Origin: Arcobacter sp.
GTDB taxonomy: Bacteria > Campylobacterota > Campylobacteria > Campylobacterales > Arcobacteraceae
NCBI GenBank assembly: GCA_002869535.1
Contig: PKUK01000008.1
Span: forward strand, 664,351 to 728,350
DNA: 64,000 nucleotides
Reading direction: 5' to 3'
A program made the position numbers and the translations under genes. The notes beneath the pieces were generated by a model. It was not told the DNA's origin and did no database searches. It worked only from the letters and a program-made list of their open reading frames with translations. Positions 36,350 through 45,755 of this stretch are shown here, piece by piece. The stretch's first letter is position 1; each line of letters begins with the position of its first letter.

Positions 36350-37600
36350 ATGGCAAAATTTGAAAAAGCAAACTCTGTTGGTGAGTGGTTAGACCAAAGA
36401 TTAAATCTTACAACATTCAATAAAGTTATGATGACTGAATATTGGATTCCAAAAGATATTAACTTTTTATGGGCTATGGGTGTTCTTTTAGCAACAACAT
36501 TTGGTATTTTAATTATCTCAGGAATTTTCTTGATGATGTATTACAAACCAGATATTAATTTAGCATTTGATTCTGTTAACTATACTATTATGCAAGAAGT
36601 TGCATACGGTTGGCTATTTAGACATATGCATGGTGTTGCAGCTTCTGTAATTTTCTTAATTATATATATTCACATGTTTACAGGTATCTATTATGGTTCT
36701 TATAAACAAGGTAGAGAGATGATTTGGATTTCTGGTATGTTATTATTTATGACATTCTCAGCAGCAGGATTCTCTGGATATATGTTACCATGGGGACAAA
36801 TGTCTTACTGGGCAGCAATGGTTATTACAAACTTATTTGGTGGAGTGCCTGTTATTGGTGATGCTCTTGTAGTTTGGATTAGAGGTGACTTTAATGTTGC
36901 TGATGCTACATTAACAAGATTCTTTATGCTACATGTTTTCTTATTACCAGTTGCAATTATGGGACTTATTGGATTACACTTTTATACATTAAGAATTCCA
37001 CACGTAAATAATCAAACTTCTGAAGAGTTAGATTTTGATGCAGAAGCTGAAAAATATCTTTCTGGAAATAAAAAAGAGTCAAAAGTTATTCCTTTCTGGC
37101 CTGTATTTATCTCTAAAGATTTAGCAGTACTTGGTATCTTCTTATTATTCTATTTTTACTTAGTATTCTTCCACTATAACTTTGCTATGGATCCAGTTAA
37201 CTTTGATCCTGCAGATAACATGGTTACCCCTGCTCACATTTATCCTGAGTGGTATTTCCTATGGTCATACGAAGTATTGAGAGGTTTCTTCTTTGATGTA
37301 GGTCCTATAAAAGCATTTGACATTGGTTTAATGGCCTTTGGATTTGCTAATGCTATTTTCTTAGTATTACCATTCCTAGATAGAGATCCTAAAATCTTGC
37401 CAGCGCACAAAAGACCTAAATTTTTTATTTGGTTCTGGATTTTAATGGCAGACTTGATTGTATTAACAATTTGGGGTAAATTGCCTCCTACAGGAACAAA
37501 TGCATATATTGGGTTTGTAGCTGCTGTTGCATTTATTTTAATATTCTTGGTATTACCATTTGTTACGAAGTGCGATGCTAAGAAAAGGGGTGACGTATGA
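36350..37600 (+). CDS. petB: Cytochrome b subunit of the bc1 complex
   Basis: Membrane core of the quinol:cytochrome c oxidoreductase, binding two b hemes. The 416-residue fused form combines the cytochrome b N-terminal part (helices with WLFRHMHGVAAS and HMFTGIYYGSYK) and C-terminal part. The quinol-site PEWY loop reads YPEWYFLWSYEVLRG. Haem-ligand histidines are visible in RHMHG and LHVFLLPVAIMGLIGLH. It overlaps petC by four bases (ATGA). Confidence 0.96.
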   Translation: MAKFEKANSVGEWLDQRLNLTTFNKVMMTEYWIPKDINFLWAMGVLLATTFGILIISGIFLMMYYKPDINLAFDSVNYTIMQEVAYGWLFRHMHGVAASVIFLIIYIHMFTGIYYGSYKQGREMIWISGMLLFMTFSAAGFSGYMLPWGQMSYWAAMVITNLFGGVPVIGDALVVWIRGDFNVADATLTRFFMLHVFLLPVAIMGLIGLHFYTLRIPHVNNQTSEELDFDAEAEKYLSGNKKESKVIPFWPVFISKDLAVLGIFLLFYFYLVFFHYNFAMDPVNFDPADNMVTPAHIYPEWYFLWSYEVLRGFFFDVGPIKAFDIGLMAFGFANAIFLVLPFLDRDPKILPAHKRPKFFIWFWILMADLIVLTIWGKLPPTGTNAYIGFVAAVAFILIFLVLPFVTKCDAKKRGDV

Positions 37601-38469
37601 GAGAATTAAAGATTTTAGCAGTAGTAGTAGCTCTTACGCTAATTACATACTGGGGTGTTGAACCATTTGCACACTCGCAAATGCACCCTCACGTTGAAGC
37701 TCCTGATTATGAGTTCAAAGATGTAGATGGATTAAATGGTCTTAAAGGTAATGCAAGTGATGGTGCAATGCTAGTTCAATCTAACTGTACAGCTTGTCAC
37801 GGAATTGAAAAAGCAAATTTCCCAGCACTAATGGATAATGCTAGCAGTGCTGCAGCATATGGAGTTGTTCCACCAGATTTAAGTACTGCTGGAAAACTTT
37901 ATAATGCTGATTATTTAGCTGCTTTTATTAAAAATCCTGCAAAATCATCTAATGTTTCACATAAATATACTGATGGAAAAGTTCATCCAATGCCAGGTTA
38001 TGACTGGATGCAACCACAAGAAATAGCTGATATTGTTGCTTGTTTACAATCAATCGCTCCAGAAGAGATGACAAATAAAGAAGTATATGCTGATGCTTGT
38101 CAAAGATGTCACTCTATTAAATATGGAGATATGAAAGGTGGTTCAATGGCTGCTTTCACTCCAGATGCAAATATCAAAGGCTACATGGGTAAATACCCAC
38201 CTGATTTATCTCAATATATTAGATCAAGAGGTCATGAGTATTTACATGAATTTATAAATAATCCACAAAAACATCTTGAAGGTACAGCAATGCCAAGAGT
38301 TGGGTTAACAAAACAAGCTGAAACACAAGTTATTAGTTATTTAGAAGAAGTTGGTGACTCTAAAAAAGCAGAGAGAGAAGAGTTAGGACCTAAATTCCTA
38401 ATCTATTTAGTAATCTTTGCAATATTTGCTTGGTTATGGAAAGTTAAACAATGGAGAGAGATGCATTAA
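37597..38469 (+). CDS. petC: Di-heme cytochrome c1-type subunit of the bc1 complex
   Basis: Electron exit subunit of the bc1 complex. The 290-residue protein carries two CxxCH motifs, CTACH (64-68) and CQRCH (168-172), the duplicated form typical of Campylobacterota rather than the mono-heme c1. The N-terminal hydrophobic stretch and a C-terminal membrane anchor (FLIYLVIFAIFAWLWKV) hold it at the membrane. Methionine-containing loops such as HPMPGYDW and GTAMPRVG could supply the sixth ligands. The gene follows petB with a four-base overlap and is followed 29 bases later by another small cytochrome. Confidence 0.93.
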   Translation: MRELKILAVVVALTLITYWGVEPFAHSQMHPHVEAPDYEFKDVDGLNGLKGNASDGAMLVQSNCTACHGIEKANFPALMDNASSAAAYGVVPPDLSTAGKLYNADYLAAFIKNPAKSSNVSHKYTDGKVHPMPGYDWMQPQEIADIVACLQSIAPEEMTNKEVYADACQRCHSIKYGDMKGGSMAAFTPDANIKGYMGKYPPDLSQYIRSRGHEYLHEFINNPQKHLEGTAMPRVGLTKQAETQVISYLEEVGDSKKAEREELGPKFLIYLVIFAIFAWLWKVKQWREMH

Positions 38470-38498
38470 GCATCCTCTTTATTAAAAGGAAAATAAAT

Positions 38499-38894
38499 AT
38501 GAAATTAATCAAATTAGCACTTATTGCAACTCTTAGTTTTAGTGTTGCAAATGCAGAAAACGTTATGCAAAAATCTATGTCTATGATGGATGAAGGTATG
38601 ACTTTAATTCAAAAAGGATTCATTAATAGTAATATTGCTTTAATTAAAGATGGAGCAAAACTTGTTGATGAAGGTAATGCACTTTTTTCAGATGAAAAAA
38701 TCATAAAAGAGTTTTTACCAAAAGATAAAAAACACATGATAAATGTTGCTGAAAATGCTTCAAAAAGAATAAGCTTAGATTTAAATGTATTAGAACTTAA
38801 CGTAGATGAAAAAGCTTACGTTAATGCTGCTAATGCATATTCAGATATGCTTAATGCATGTTCAAGATGTCACTCAATAGTTAGAGAGTGGTAA
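38499..38894 (+). CDS. Small periplasmic mono-heme cytochrome
   Basis: 131-residue secreted protein with a cleavable signal (LIKLALIATLSFSVANA) and one heme motif, CSRCH, close to its C-terminus, the arrangement found in cytochrome c'-type four-helix bundles (the body is almost all helical). I place the start at ATG 38499, nine bases after AAAAGGA; an upstream ATG at 38451 lies inside petC and would add a tail without a signal peptide. Position after petABC suggests an electron carrier or gas-binding partner of the bc1 complex. Confidence 0.82.
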   Translation: MKLIKLALIATLSFSVANAENVMQKSMSMMDEGMTLIQKGFINSNIALIKDGAKLVDEGNALFSDEKIIKEFLPKDKKHMINVAENASKRISLDLNVLELNVDEKAYVNAANAYSDMLNACSRCHSIVREW

Positions 38895-38899
38895 TTCTT

Positions 38900-39568
38900 T
38901 TATAGTAGTAGCTTGGCTGCTACTACTGTAACTGCTGTTTCACTTCTCAAAATTAGATTAGAATTTATTCCCACAATTTTTTCACTAGAAAAGTTTTCTA
39001 ACTCATTAGAGGAAAACCCACCCTCACATCCAACAATTATTCTTCTTATCTCTTTATTATTATCAATATAATTTTCTGAGAAATTAAAAATAAAAGCGTC
39101 ATCATAGATTTTTATAACTTCTGATAAAGAGTTTAATATCTCCAATTTAATAATTGAACTTCTTCCACACTGTTGAGAAGAGTTAATCAATATTTTTTCA
39201 AATTTTTCTAGATTTAATTTGAAATTCTTTTGTGAATAATCTGCATAAAAGAAAGTTATTTTATCCACACCTATTTCATTTAGATAGGGAAGTTGTTTCT
39301 CTATTGTTTTGGGATCTACAATGGCCCATATAAGATGGAATTTTTTGTTAGACTCTAGACTTTTTTCTTCTTTTTCAAGAAGTCTTAGGGTTGCATCTTT
39401 TTTTGTTATATCAAAAATCTCATATTTATAGATATAACTATCAACAAGATTTCTAAAATAAATAGTTGAACCAATCTTTTCACGTCTTACTTTAAAAAGA
39501 TATTTGTAAATATCTCCATCTACTTTTAGCGTTTCATTTGATGCTTCAGAAGAATAAATAAATTGCAT
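38900..39568 (-). CDS. rsmE: 16S rRNA (uracil-1498-N3)-methyltransferase
   Basis: SPOUT-family methyltransferase acting on U1498 of 16S rRNA. The 222-residue protein starts MQFIYSSEAS and shows the RsmE pattern: the N-terminal PUA-like strand region, LIWAIVDPKTIEKQLPYLNE, SSQQCGRSS and the knot sequence IIVGCEGGFSSNELENF followed by ILRSETAVTVVAAKLL. It shares one base with the upstream membrane protein gene and is convergent with the small cytochrome gene five bases away. Confidence 0.93.
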   Translation of the reverse strand: MQFIYSSEASNETLKVDGDIYKYLFKVRREKIGSTIYFRNLVDSYIYKYEIFDITKKDATLRLLEKEEKSLESNKKFHLIWAIVDPKTIEKQLPYLNEIGVDKITFFYADYSQKNFKLNLEKFEKILINSSQQCGRSSIIKLEILNSLSEVIKIYDDAFIFNFSENYIDNNKEIRRIIVGCEGGFSSNELENFSSEKIVGINSNLILRSETAVTVVAAKLLL

Positions 39569-39972
39569 TAGAATATCTTGCTAATAATATATGTAGAAAT
39601 AATTATTACGATTTCAATAAGATATATTTTCCTAGAAAATTTCAAAAACTCCTCTTGCAATTCTATATCTGCTACTTTAATAACTCTCATCTTTTTAAAT
39701 CGTTTAATTTCTAATACCATTACTGCAATTGAGGCTGCAATCATAATAAATATTGTAAAACTAAATATTTTTTCATAAAAAGCAACAATAGTTCCTGTAT
39801 AAATAATAACTGCGTTTAAAGTATGGTATAAAGGTGTTAAAAATTTTAATCTTTTTGCCAATTTTACAAAATTACCTATATTATAAACGCTATAAAAATT
39901 AATTATCATCACAGATATAAAAATATAAATAAAAAAAACGTGTGTATCTATTGAATCCTGCATTAAATCCAT
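39568..39972 (-). CDS. Predicted membrane protein of unknown function
   Basis: 134 residues with four hydrophobic segments (VFFIYIFISVMIINFY, TLNAVIIYTGTIVAFY, FTIFIMIAASIAVMVL, IYLIEIVIIISTYII) and charged loops (KRFKKMR). I choose the ATG at 39972, preceded by AGTGAGAT, since an upstream ATG at 40020 would add a 16-residue polar stretch. I recognise no family. It is coupled to rsmE by a one-base overlap and divergent from moeA, which starts 72 bases away. Confidence 0.6.
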   Translation of the reverse strand: MDLMQDSIDTHVFFIYIFISVMIINFYSVYNIGNFVKLAKRLKFLTPLYHTLNAVIIYTGTIVAFYEKIFSFTIFIMIAASIAVMVLEIKRFKKMRVIKVADIELQEEFLKFSRKIYLIEIVIIISTYIISKIF

Positions 39973-40043
39973 GTTTATCTCACTTTTAAAAAATTTTGGT
40001 ATTATATAAGACTTAAGCATAGGTATAAGTAAAAGGATTTTAT

Positions 40044-41264
40044 ATGAGTGTATCGGTTGAAGAGGCTTTAAATATAATTATAAATTCTATTAAAATAAAA
40101 GATTTTGAAATAGTCCCTATTGAAAATGTAACATCAAGAATTAGTGCCCAAAAAATATATGCAACAAGTTCTTTACCAAAATTTAATAACTCTGCAATGG
40201 ATGGATATGCAATTTTATTTGAGGATAAAGATAAAGAACTATTTGTAACAAATAAAATATTTGCAGGTGATGATAACCAAGATATAATTGAATCTGGAAC
40301 TAGTATAAAAGTGATGACAGGAGCTAGAGTTCCAAAAAACTGTGAAGCTGTTATTGCCCAAGAAGATGTTGAAGTCATTGGAAATAAGATTAAAATAAAT
40401 TATGATGTAAAAAAGATGCAACATGTTAGATTTGTAGGAGAAGATATACAAAAAGGTGAACTTCTTATTGATATAGGTGATGAAATAAACTTTTCAAAAG
40501 TCACCCTTTTAGCTTCGCAAGGTGTTTCTCATATAAAAGTTTACAAAAAACCAAGAGTTGTAGTTTTTGCTTCAGGGGAAGAGTTAAAACTTCATTATCA
40601 GCCAATAAAAGAGTATCAAATATATAATTCAAATACTCCTACCTTTATTTCAAGAGCTCAAGAATTAGGCTGTGATGTGAGTTTTATTGGGCAAGCAAAT
40701 GATTCAATTGAATCAATAAAAGAGTATATAAACAACTCTTTAAATGCAGATTTAATAGTTACCTCTGGTGGTGTTTCTGTTGGAGAAGCAGATTTTACAA
40801 GGGAGTCTTTTACTCAAGTTGGTTTAGAAACTTTATTTGATGGTATTATTGTAAAACCAGGCAAACCAACAATCTTTGGTAAAATAAAAGATACCTATAT
40901 TTTAAATCTTCCAGGAAATCCTCTAGCTTCTGCTATGGTTTTTGAAATGATTGGAAAAATAATTATTCAAAAAATGCTTGGTTCAAAAAACTTTTACCAT
41001 AATTTCATTACAACAAAACTAGGTAAAGACTTATTAAATAAAAAAGGGAGATTAACTCTTGTCCCTGGTTTTTTTGATGGAGAAAAATTCAATCCATCTG
41101 ATAAAAAGAGTCCAGGTATGATATCAATCTTAAGCGAATGTAACTCATTTATTGTACTAAATGAAGATATAACAAAATTAAATGAAAATCACATTGTAAA
41201 AGTATTACCAATAAACTGGAAATATTTTTGTAATGAAAAAAAGGATTATATAACTTATGAGTAA
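40044..41264 (+). CDS. moeA: Molybdopterin molybdenumtransferase
   Basis: Inserts molybdenum into molybdopterin, needed for nitrate reductase and formate dehydrogenases. The 406-residue protein has the N-terminal NNSAMDGYAI motif (in LPKFNNSAMDGYA), the MPT-binding TSGGVSVGEADF, KPGKPTIFGK and LPGNPLASAMVFEM. Length is normal (about 400). It supports the nap system at the left end of the window. Its last eight bases overlap the queC start. Confidence 0.94.
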   Translation: MSVSVEEALNIIINSIKIKDFEIVPIENVTSRISAQKIYATSSLPKFNNSAMDGYAILFEDKDKELFVTNKIFAGDDNQDIIESGTSIKVMTGARVPKNCEAVIAQEDVEVIGNKIKINYDVKKMQHVRFVGEDIQKGELLIDIGDEINFSKVTLLASQGVSHIKVYKKPRVVVFASGEELKLHYQPIKEYQIYNSNTPTFISRAQELGCDVSFIGQANDSIESIKEYINNSLNADLIVTSGGVSVGEADFTRESFTQVGLETLFDGIIVKPGKPTIFGKIKDTYILNLPGNPLASAMVFEMIGKIIIQKMLGSKNFYHNFITTKLGKDLLNKKGRLTLVPGFFDGEKFNPSDKKSPGMISILSECNSFIVLNEDITKLNENHIVKVLPINWKYFCNEKKDYITYE

Positions 41265-41928
41265 AAAAGCTATTTGTATATTAAGTGGAGGAATGGATTC
41301 CACACTTGCTTCATATATTGCTAAAAATGAAGGCTATGAAATTATTGCTATTCATTTTAATTATGGGCAAAGAACACAAAATAGAGAATTAAAAGCATTT
41401 AGGGATGTATGTGAAAGTTTAAAGGTTAAAAATAAATATGAAATTGATATACCATTTTTCACACAAATTGGAGCAAGTGCTTTAACTGATGCAAATATTG
41501 ATGTTCCAGTTGATGGAGTTAAACCTGGTGTTCCAATTACCTATGTGCCATTTAGAAATGGTATTTTTCTTTCTATTGCAGCTGCAGTTGCTTAAAAAGA
41601 GAATGCAGAAGCTATGTATATTGGAGTTGTAGAAGAGGATAGTAGCGGATATCCTGATTGTACAGATTCATTTATAAATCAAATTAAAAATGCAATCAAT
41701 GAAGGTACAAGAGAATCAACACATATTAATATCAAAACTCCTTTAGTAAAACTTCACAAAAATGAAATTGTGAAAAAAGCACTTGAATTAAATGTTCCAC
41801 TAGAGCTTACTTGGTCATGTTATAAAGAAGAGAATGAAGCTTGTGGTGTTTGTGATTCTTGTAGATTAAGATTAAATGGATTTGCCCAAGCAAATTCAAA
41901 AGATCCAATACCATACAAAGGTTCTTGA
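41257..41928 (+). pseudogene. queC: 7-cyano-7-deazaguanine synthase QueC, interrupted by in-frame TAA
   Basis: Makes preQ0 in queuosine synthesis, with ATP and ammonia. The PP-loop SGGMDSTL is near the N-terminus, followed by HFNYGQRTQNRELKAF. A TAA at 41593-41595 (codon 113 of 224), after VPFRNGIFLSIAAAVA, is followed in frame by [21 protein letters not shown] and the zinc-site cysteines ([16 protein letters not shown]). Read through it is 223 residues, normal for QueC. Neither half alone would be active. The gene overlaps moeA by eight bases and its TGA shares a base with queD, showing an intact operon. Confidence 0.9.
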
Positions 41929-42464
41929 TGAGATGGAATATTTCAAAAGAGTTTGATTTTTGTTATGGACATAGAGTTTGGTCACAAGAGTTAAACCCTG
42001 ATTTTTCACTAGATTCATGTTTGATGTGCAGACACTTGCATGGACATCAAGGCAAAGTAATAGTTCACTTAGAAAGTTCAAATTTAAAAAATGGAATGGT
42101 AACTGATTTTAAACACCTAAATTGGTTTAAACAGTTTTTAGATGATACTTTAGACCATAAATTTGTCTTAGATTTAAATGATCCTTTGTTTGAGACTTTA
42201 TTGCCACACTTTAAAGACAAAAAAGAGTTACTTTATCACAATGAAGATTTTTATACTTTTGATTTAACTACTATAAAAAAGGAACCAATTCATATACATG
42301 AAATGTATGAGGGATATATCCTAGTTGATTTTGTACCAACTAGTGAAAACCTTTCAGCTTGGCTTTTAAAAATATTACAAAAAAAGATGGATGAAATATC
42401 TATAAAAGTATCCCACGTGGAGTTTTTAGAAACTCCTAAAAGTAAAAGTACAGTTTATGCTTGA
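41928..42464 (+). CDS. queD: 6-carboxytetrahydropterin synthase-like QueD
   Basis: Second queuosine pathway enzyme, converting dihydroneopterin triphosphate to 6-carboxytetrahydropterin with zinc. 178 residues from the ATG at 41928 (TGATG overlap with queC). The zinc histidines are seen in FCYGHRVW and RHLHGHQG; the catalytic cysteine is likely in DSCLMCRHLHGH. The central insert (KDKKELLYHNEDFYTFD) makes it longer than E. coli QueD (about 120), as in related epsilon proteins. The C-terminal VSHVEFLETPKSKSTVYA is conserved. It overlaps queE by eight bases. Confidence 0.88.
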   Translation: MRWNISKEFDFCYGHRVWSQELNPDFSLDSCLMCRHLHGHQGKVIVHLESSNLKNGMVTDFKHLNWFKQFLDDTLDHKFVLDLNDPLFETLLPHFKDKKELLYHNEDFYTFDLTTIKKEPIHIHEMYEGYILVDFVPTSENLSAWLLKILQKKMDEISIKVSHVEFLETPKSKSTVYA

Positions 42465-43206
42465 AATAAATGAGATATTTGGTCCAACTATTCAAGGTGA
42501 AGGAAAATTTGTTGGGAATCCATCTATTTTTATAAGATTTGGAAAATGCAACTTTAGATGTGAAGGTTTTGCCGTTGAGTATGAAACTCCAAGTGGAGTA
42601 AAAAAGTGTTCATGTGATTCATTTTATGCAGTTGATCCAGCTTTTAAAGACCAATGGCATAAAATGAACAAAGATGAAATAATAAATGAAGCTAAAAAGC
42701 TGGAACCCTCTTATAAAACTGACATTGTAATAACAGGTGGTGAGCCACTTTTGTATTGGAACAACGAAGAATTTCAAGAGATATTAGAATATTATATTTC
42801 AAATGGATATAAAGTTACAATTGAGACAAATGCTTCATTAAATATTAATTTTACAAAAGATTATCAAAAAAAGATAATCTTCTCTATGAGTGTAAAACTT
42901 TCAAACTCCCTTGAGCCATTAAAAAAAAGAGTTAATGAAGATACTCTCAAAAAAATCATATTAAATACAGAAGAATCATACTTGAAATTTGTAATTAGTA
43001 AAGAGTTTATTTCAAAAGCTAAAGCTGAGATTGAATCAATCTCATCAATAATACCAGATTGTGATATCTATCTTATGCCTATGGGTGATAGTGCAGATGA
43101 AATTAATAAACACAGTGAAAGCGTTATAGATATGGCAATTGAATCTGGATATAAATATTGTGATAGGCTTCATATTAGGGTTTGGGATAATAAAAGAGGT
43201 GTATAA
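42457..43206 (+). CDS. queE: 7-carboxy-7-deazaguanine synthase QueE (radical SAM)
   Basis: Radical SAM enzyme of the preQ0 pathway. The 249-residue protein starts LEINEIFGPTIQGEGKF, the QueE substrate region. The cysteines are not in a standard CxxxCxxC: the sequence reads FGKCNFRCEGF, then after 14 residues KKCSCDSFYAVD. Variant spacings are known in QueE, where CX14CX2C has been described, and the third ligand here is probably in CSCD. The SAM-binding VITGGEPLLYW follows. It overlaps queD by eight bases and ends the moeA-queCDE cluster. Confidence 0.88.
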   Translation: MLEINEIFGPTIQGEGKFVGNPSIFIRFGKCNFRCEGFAVEYETPSGVKKCSCDSFYAVDPAFKDQWHKMNKDEIINEAKKLEPSYKTDIVITGGEPLLYWNNEEFQEILEYYISNGYKVTIETNASLNINFTKDYQKKIIFSMSVKLSNSLEPLKKRVNEDTLKKIILNTEESYLKFVISKEFISKAKAEIESISSIIPDCDIYLMPMGDSADEINKHSESVIDMAIESGYKYCDRLHIRVWDNKRGV

Positions 43207-43271
43207 ATAGACATTAAATTAATATTTTGATATTATTAAAACTATTTTTATAAACTATAACAAGGATAAAG

Positions 43272-44015
43272 ATGAAATTTACAGGTTCTAATGTACTAGT
43301 AACAGGTGCTAGCAGAGGAATAGGTGCGCAAATCGCTAAAACTCTTGCAGGTCATGGACTTAAAGTATGGATAAATTATAGAAGTGGAGCAGATGCTGCT
43401 TCTAAAATTCAAGAAGAAATCGAAGCTGCTGGAGGAAAAGCTGCAATAATAAAAGCAGATGTAACAAATGAAGATGAATTTGTAAGTGCAATTAATACAA
43501 TTATTGACTCAGATGGGCAACTATCTTATTTAGTTAATAATGCAGGTATTACAAAAGATAAACTTGCACTTAGAATGTCTGTTCAAGATTTCAATGATGT
43601 AATAAGTGCAAACTTAACATCAGCATTTATTGGTTGTAAAGCAGCACTTAAAGTTATGGGTAAAAAAAGATTTGGTTCTATTGTAAACATCTCTTCAATT
43701 GTTGGAGAAATGGGAAATCCAGGTCAAACAAACTATTCTGCTTCTAAGGGTGGATTAAATGCAATGACTAAATCATTTGCAAAAGAGGCAGCTGCAAGAA
43801 GTATAAGATATAATGCAGTAACTCCTGGTTTTATTCAAACAGATATGACTGATGAATTAAAAGATGAAGTAAAAGCGGAATATGAAAAAAATATCCCGCT
43901 AAGTAGATTTGGCAAGCCAAGTGAAATCGCAGATGCGGTTGCATTTTTATTAAGTGACCACTCTTCATATATAACTGGTGAGATATTAAAAGTTAATGGT
44001 GGCTTGTACGTATAA
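43272..44015 (+). CDS. fabG: 3-oxoacyl-ACP reductase
   Basis: NADPH-dependent reductase of fatty acid elongation. The 247-residue protein has the cofactor motif GASRGIGAQ, the NNAGIT motif, the catalytic serine in VNISSIVGEMG and YSASKGGLNAM (Tyr and Lys). The closing GEILKVNGGLYV is typical. It is followed at 78 bases by acpP. AAGGA lies before the ATG. Confidence 0.95.
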   Translation: MKFTGSNVLVTGASRGIGAQIAKTLAGHGLKVWINYRSGADAASKIQEEIEAAGGKAAIIKADVTNEDEFVSAINTIIDSDGQLSYLVNNAGITKDKLALRMSVQDFNDVISANLTSAFIGCKAALKVMGKKRFGSIVNISSIVGEMGNPGQTNYSASKGGLNAMTKSFAKEAAARSIRYNAVTPGFIQTDMTDELKDEVKAEYEKNIPLSRFGKPSEIADAVAFLLSDHSSYITGEILKVNGGLYV

Positions 44016-44057
44016 GCTAAAAAAGTTTATTTAAAAGAATATTTAAATGCTTTTGGG

Positions 44058-44063
44058 TATAAT
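44058..44063 (+). promoter_or_regulatory. -10 box of acpP
   Basis: TATAAT with a preceding TTTTGGG, 30 bases before the acpP ATG at 44093. It gives acpP its own promoter besides fabG readthrough. Confidence 0.5.
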
Positions 44064-44092
44064 TCTTGGAAAATTTTAAAAAAGGAAAAAAA

Positions 44093-44323
44093 ATGGCATT
44101 ATTAGATGATGTGAAAGAAGTAGTAGTTGAGCAATTAGATTGCGATCCAGCTGAAGTTAAAGAAGATTCAAAATTCATTGAAGACTTAGGTGCAGATTCA
44201 TTAGACGTTGTTGAGCTAGTTATGGCTTTAGAGGAAAAATTTGACATCGAAATCCCAGATGAAGATGCTGAAAAAATCTTAACTGTAGCAGATGCTATTA
44301 AATACATCGAAGATAATAAATAA
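44093..44323 (+). CDS. acpP: Acyl carrier protein
   Basis: Carries growing acyl chains on phosphopantetheine. 76 residues from the ATG at 44093, which has AAAAGGAAA upstream; an in-frame TTG at 44066 lies upstream but would add a poorly conserved tail. The attachment serine is in [14 protein letters not shown]. The acidic character and [18 protein letters not shown] match AcpP. It sits between fabG and fabF. Confidence 0.97.
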   Translation: MALLDDVKEVVVEQLDCDPAEVKEDSKFIEDLGADSLDVVELVMALEEKFDIEIPDEDAEKILTVADAIKYIEDNK

Positions 44324-44351
44324 TCAAGATAACAAACGTTTTTCTTGAGTC

Positions 44352-44389
44352 AAATAAAGAGTTAATTTTAACTCTTTATTTAAATTTTT
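44352..44389 (+). terminator. acpP terminator
   Basis: A 14-base perfect stem (AAATAAAGAGTTAA / TTAACTCTTTATTT) with a two-base loop is followed by AAATTTTTG, 28 bases after the acpP stop. Confidence 0.7.
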
Positions 44390-44430
44390 GAATTTTTATA
44401 AAAAAATTGAACAATTTAAATAAAATAAAT

Positions 44431-44436
44431 TATAAT
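44431..44436 (+). promoter_or_regulatory. -10 box of fabF
   Basis: TATAAT 20 bases before the fabF ATG, after the acpP terminator. The implied leader is only about a dozen bases long but still includes GGAG. Confidence 0.4.
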
Positions 44437-44455
44437 CACAATGGAGCTTAAATAG

Positions 44456-45715
44456 ATGAAAAGAGTTGTAATAACTGGACTAGGTACTATAAATTGTTTA
44501 GGACACAATGTAAATGATTCATTTGATGCAGTAGTTGCAGGAAAATGTGGAATCGAAGAAATTACTCTTTTTGACCCAGCAGAATATTCTGTTAAAATTG
44601 CAGGAGAAGTAAAAAATTTCGACCCAACAACAGTTATGGATAAAAAAGAAGTAAAAAAAGCTGATAGATTTATTCAATTAGGTATTAAAGCTGCAAAAGA
44701 AGCTATGATAGATTCTGGTTTTGTAAGTGATGGTAGTAATAAAGTTGATGATAGTATTTCAAATAGATTTGGAGTTATTTCAGCTTCTGGTATAGGTGGA
44801 CTTTCTACAATTGAGAGTAACTCAAGAACACTAGAACTAAAAGGTCCAAGAAGAATTTCTCCATTTTTCATACCTTCATCTTTAGTAAATATGTTAAGTG
44901 GATTTATCTCTATTGAACATGGATTAAAAGGTCCAAGTTTATCTCATGTAACTGCTTGTGCAGCTTCAACACATGCTTTAGCAGATGCAGTTAAAACAAT
45001 CGCTTTAGGTGGTGCTGACAATATTTTAGTTGTGGGTGCAGAATCTGCTATTTGTGGAGCTGGTATTGGTGGCTTTGCTGCAATGAAAGCACTATCAACA
45101 AGAAATGATGACCCTCAAACTTCATCAAGACCATTTGATAAAGATAGAGATGGTTTTGTTATGGGAGAAGGAGCTGGAGCTTTAGTTGTAGAAACTTTAG
45201 ATTCTGCTTTAGCAAGAGGCGCAAAAATTTATGCTGAAGTTATTGGTTTTGGGGAAAGTGGTGATGCAAATCATATCACTGCACCTGTAATGGATGGTCC
45301 ACTAAGAGCAATGAGAGCTGCATTTGATATGGTAAAATCAAATACTGGAGAATATCCAAAAATTGATTATGTTAATACGCATGGAACTTCTACACCAGTT
45401 GGTGATGTAAATGAAACAAAAGCTATCAAAGAGTTATTTGGAGGTAAAGAAAATTGTCCTCCAGTAACATCAACAAAAGGTCAAATTGGTCATTGTTTAG
45501 GAGCAGCAGGTGCTATAGAAGCAATTTTTGCTATAAAATCATTAAATGATGGTATTATTCCCCCAACAATCAATATAATAAATCAAGATGAAGAGTGTGA
45601 CTTGGATTATGTTCCAAATGTTGCTAGAAAAGTTGACCTAGATATCGTTATGAGTAATAACTTTGGTTTTGGTGGAACAAACGGTTCAGTTATATTTAAA
45701 AAATATACAAAATAA
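44456..45715 (+). CDS. fabF: 3-oxoacyl-ACP synthase II
   Basis: Condensing enzyme that elongates acyl-ACP. The 419-residue protein has RVVITGLGTINCLGHNVNDS at its start, the active-site cysteine in VTACAASTHALADA, and histidines in NTHGTSTPVGD and KGQIGHCLGAAG. NNFGFGGTNGS closes the protein. Normal length (about 410). GGAG lies shortly before the ATG. accA follows after 40 bases. Confidence 0.97.
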   Translation: MKRVVITGLGTINCLGHNVNDSFDAVVAGKCGIEEITLFDPAEYSVKIAGEVKNFDPTTVMDKKEVKKADRFIQLGIKAAKEAMIDSGFVSDGSNKVDDSISNRFGVISASGIGGLSTIESNSRTLELKGPRRISPFFIPSSLVNMLSGFISIEHGLKGPSLSHVTACAASTHALADAVKTIALGGADNILVVGAESAICGAGIGGFAAMKALSTRNDDPQTSSRPFDKDRDGFVMGEGAGALVVETLDSALARGAKIYAEVIGFGESGDANHITAPVMDGPLRAMRAAFDMVKSNTGEYPKIDYVNTHGTSTPVGDVNETKAIKELFGGKENCPPVTSTKGQIGHCLGAAGAIEAIFAIKSLNDGIIPPTINIINQDEECDLDYVPNVARKVDLDIVMSNNFGFGGTNGSVIFKKYTK

Positions 45716-45755
45716 TTTATATTAAAATCTAAATCTTTTTAATAAAAGGAATGAA

